Shown in pieces: positions 33,541 to 34,137 of a stretch of DNA of 34,137 nucleotides; position 1 is the first letter of the stretch; the number at the start of each line of letters is the position of its first letter. The DNA comes from Gammaproteobacteria bacterium (GTDB lineage: Bacteria > Pseudomonadota > Gammaproteobacteria > Granulosicoccales > Granulosicoccaceae). Under the pieces are notes generated by a model, which saw nothing but the letters and a program-made list of their open reading frames with translations, ran no database searches and was not told where the DNA came from. The stretch covers positions 1 through 34,137 of the forward strand of contig JAHQVR010000022.1 in assembly GCA_019634245.1 (NCBI GenBank). The letters run 5' to 3'. A program made the position numbers and the translations under genes.

Positions 33541-33981
33541 ATGAAAAAATGGCGCCCAGCAAACACGGTGCAAGTGAAAGTAATCGGTGTTTGCATTGAA
33601 AAATCTCGCATTCTGGTCATGGAGATATATACCGACAACAAGCAGTTAAAAGGGGTAAGGCCTCTCGGTGGAGTGGTTGAATTTGGCGAAACGAGGGAAC
33701 AAGCTTTGATGCGAGAGTTTGATGAGGAACTAGGAGCTGCGATTGAACTAGTGGGAAACTGGCGCGGTTTTGAGAATATTTATGATCATGAGGGCTCAAT
33801 CGGACACGAGTATATTTTTGCTATTGGTATTCGCCTGCTTGATAAAGAGCTTTATTCAACTCCAGCACGAGTGTTCTCTGAAGACAGTGGATCTTTGACA
33901 CGGGCGAAATGGATAGAAGTAGCGAAGCTAAAAAGTGCGGAGATAAACCTATTCCCGCCTGAACTTGTCGATTACCTGTAA
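33541..33981 (+). CDS. Nudix hydrolase
   Basis: A 146-residue single-domain Nudix protein with the full Nudix box GGVVEFGETREQALMREF-DEELGA (catalytic REfxEE form, with the second Glu pair in DEEL). This length and the following GFENIYDHEGSIGHEYIFAIGI are typical of small nucleotide pyrophosphatases, including ADP-ribose and oxidised-nucleotide sanitising enzymes. The exact substrate is not predictable. It is divergent from the GcvR-like gene with 154 bases between, and it appears monocistronic. ATG 33541 is the only good start. Confidence 0.9.
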   Translation: MKKWRPANTVQVKVIGVCIEKSRILVMEIYTDNKQLKGVRPLGGVVEFGETREQALMREFDEELGAAIELVGNWRGFENIYDHEGSIGHEYIFAIGIRLLDKELYSTPARVFSEDSGSLTRAKWIEVAKLKSAEINLFPPELVDYL

Positions 33982-34001
33982 AGTTTCGGCACTCTGTGCT
34001 T

Positions 34002-34137
34002 CCACCAAGGTAGTTGCCGCTAAGGCAGAGCCAGTGTCCCCTTTTTGGTGGCAGAACGATTCTCTGGCTCAGCGTACAAAGTGGCAAGGACTGAGTAAGA
34101 GAAGGAACCCTCTTCGGCGACAGTCGCACCAAGAGGG
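34002..34137. other. Structured tail after the Nudix gene: interlocked and terminal inverted repeats
   Basis: CCACCAA (34002-34008) pairs with TTGGTGG (34045-34051). GAGCCAG (34028-34034) pairs with CTGGCTC (34064-34070). The two pairings interlock rather than nest. At the window edge CCCTCTT (34108-34114) pairs with AAGAGGG (34131-34137), enclosing a smaller GCG/CGC dyad. No gene or T-run was seen. The stretch may be a 3' structured RNA or chance; it is cut by the window edge. Confidence 0.3.

Noticed and set aside
34108..34137. An integron attC site at the window edge
   Set aside because: The dyad lacks the core RYYYAAC/GTTRRRY boxes and no cassette structure is visible.

Overview
The window reads as chromosomal DNA of a Gram-negative bacterium, most likely a marine-type gammaproteobacterium of moderate GC. 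The support is a TonB C-terminus, lipoproteins with lipoboxes, an OmpA-type lipoprotein, a trimeric-type porin, a GcvR-like double-ACT protein, and MetZ and HPPD of proteobacterial type. No rRNA, tRNA, phage, insertion sequence or CRISPR array was recognised. Taxonomy is inference from gene content only.

Layout. 1-1151: the tail of a TonB-family protein with a 12-bp tandem repeat, then a VUT-family (queuosine precursor type) transporter. 1285-4722: an orphan NarL-type response regulator and a PAS-PAS-GGDEF-EAL protein. 4743-6744: a SAM methyltransferase overlapping a gene for an S-adenosylhomocysteine-hydrolase-fold protein whose catalytic residues look replaced. 7174-8290: a DUF3429 membrane protein, then a cold-shock protein with a strong terminator. 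8388-12352: HMG-CoA lyase, a Gfo/Idh/MocA oxidoreductase, an MBL-fold hydrolase and a NUDT19-like Nudix protein, as expected of acyl-CoA or amino-acid catabolism and housekeeping. 12545-15536: a periplasmic/outer-membrane redox module (TlpA-like thioredoxin, DUF4266 lipoprotein, a possible overlooked 32-residue ORF, DUF3570 beta-barrel, convergent ApbE-like flavin transferase). 15616-19610: SDR, RidA plus a ThDP enzyme in one operon, and a porin. 19958-24066: a giant coiled-coil membrane-anchored protein with an ADG minisatellite and a C-terminal helix-hairpin-helix, a DM13 lipoprotein and an OmpA-type lipoprotein. 24273-27426: HPPD divergent from an Lrp-family regulator, then metZ behind a SAM-II riboswitch. 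27416-29930: aldo/keto reductase and a B12-binding radical SAM protein. 30261-33981: a second GGDEF/EAL protein (with a degenerate EAL domain), a GcvR-like ACT protein and a Nudix hydrolase.

The points most worth following are: (i) the DUF3570/DUF4266/TlpA/ApbE module, in which the DUF3570 barrel carries an exact ApbE-type flavinylation motif (DSLTGAS); (ii) a clear SAM-II riboswitch before metZ, a class best known from Alphaproteobacteria; (iii) the translationally overlapping methyltransferase and catalytically degenerate SAHH-like pair; (iv) a dispersed palindrome, GGGTC-S-GACCC, in three intergenic clusters with paired and inverted copies like REP/BIME elements, one of which supplies the last codons and abuts the stop of the GcvR-like gene.

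Several genes fit a methyl/sulfur theme (metZ, SAM-II, methyltransferase, SAHH-like), and several an extracytoplasmic redox theme (TlpA, ApbE, DUF3570, DM13). They are spread over separate transcription units, so no single operon links them.
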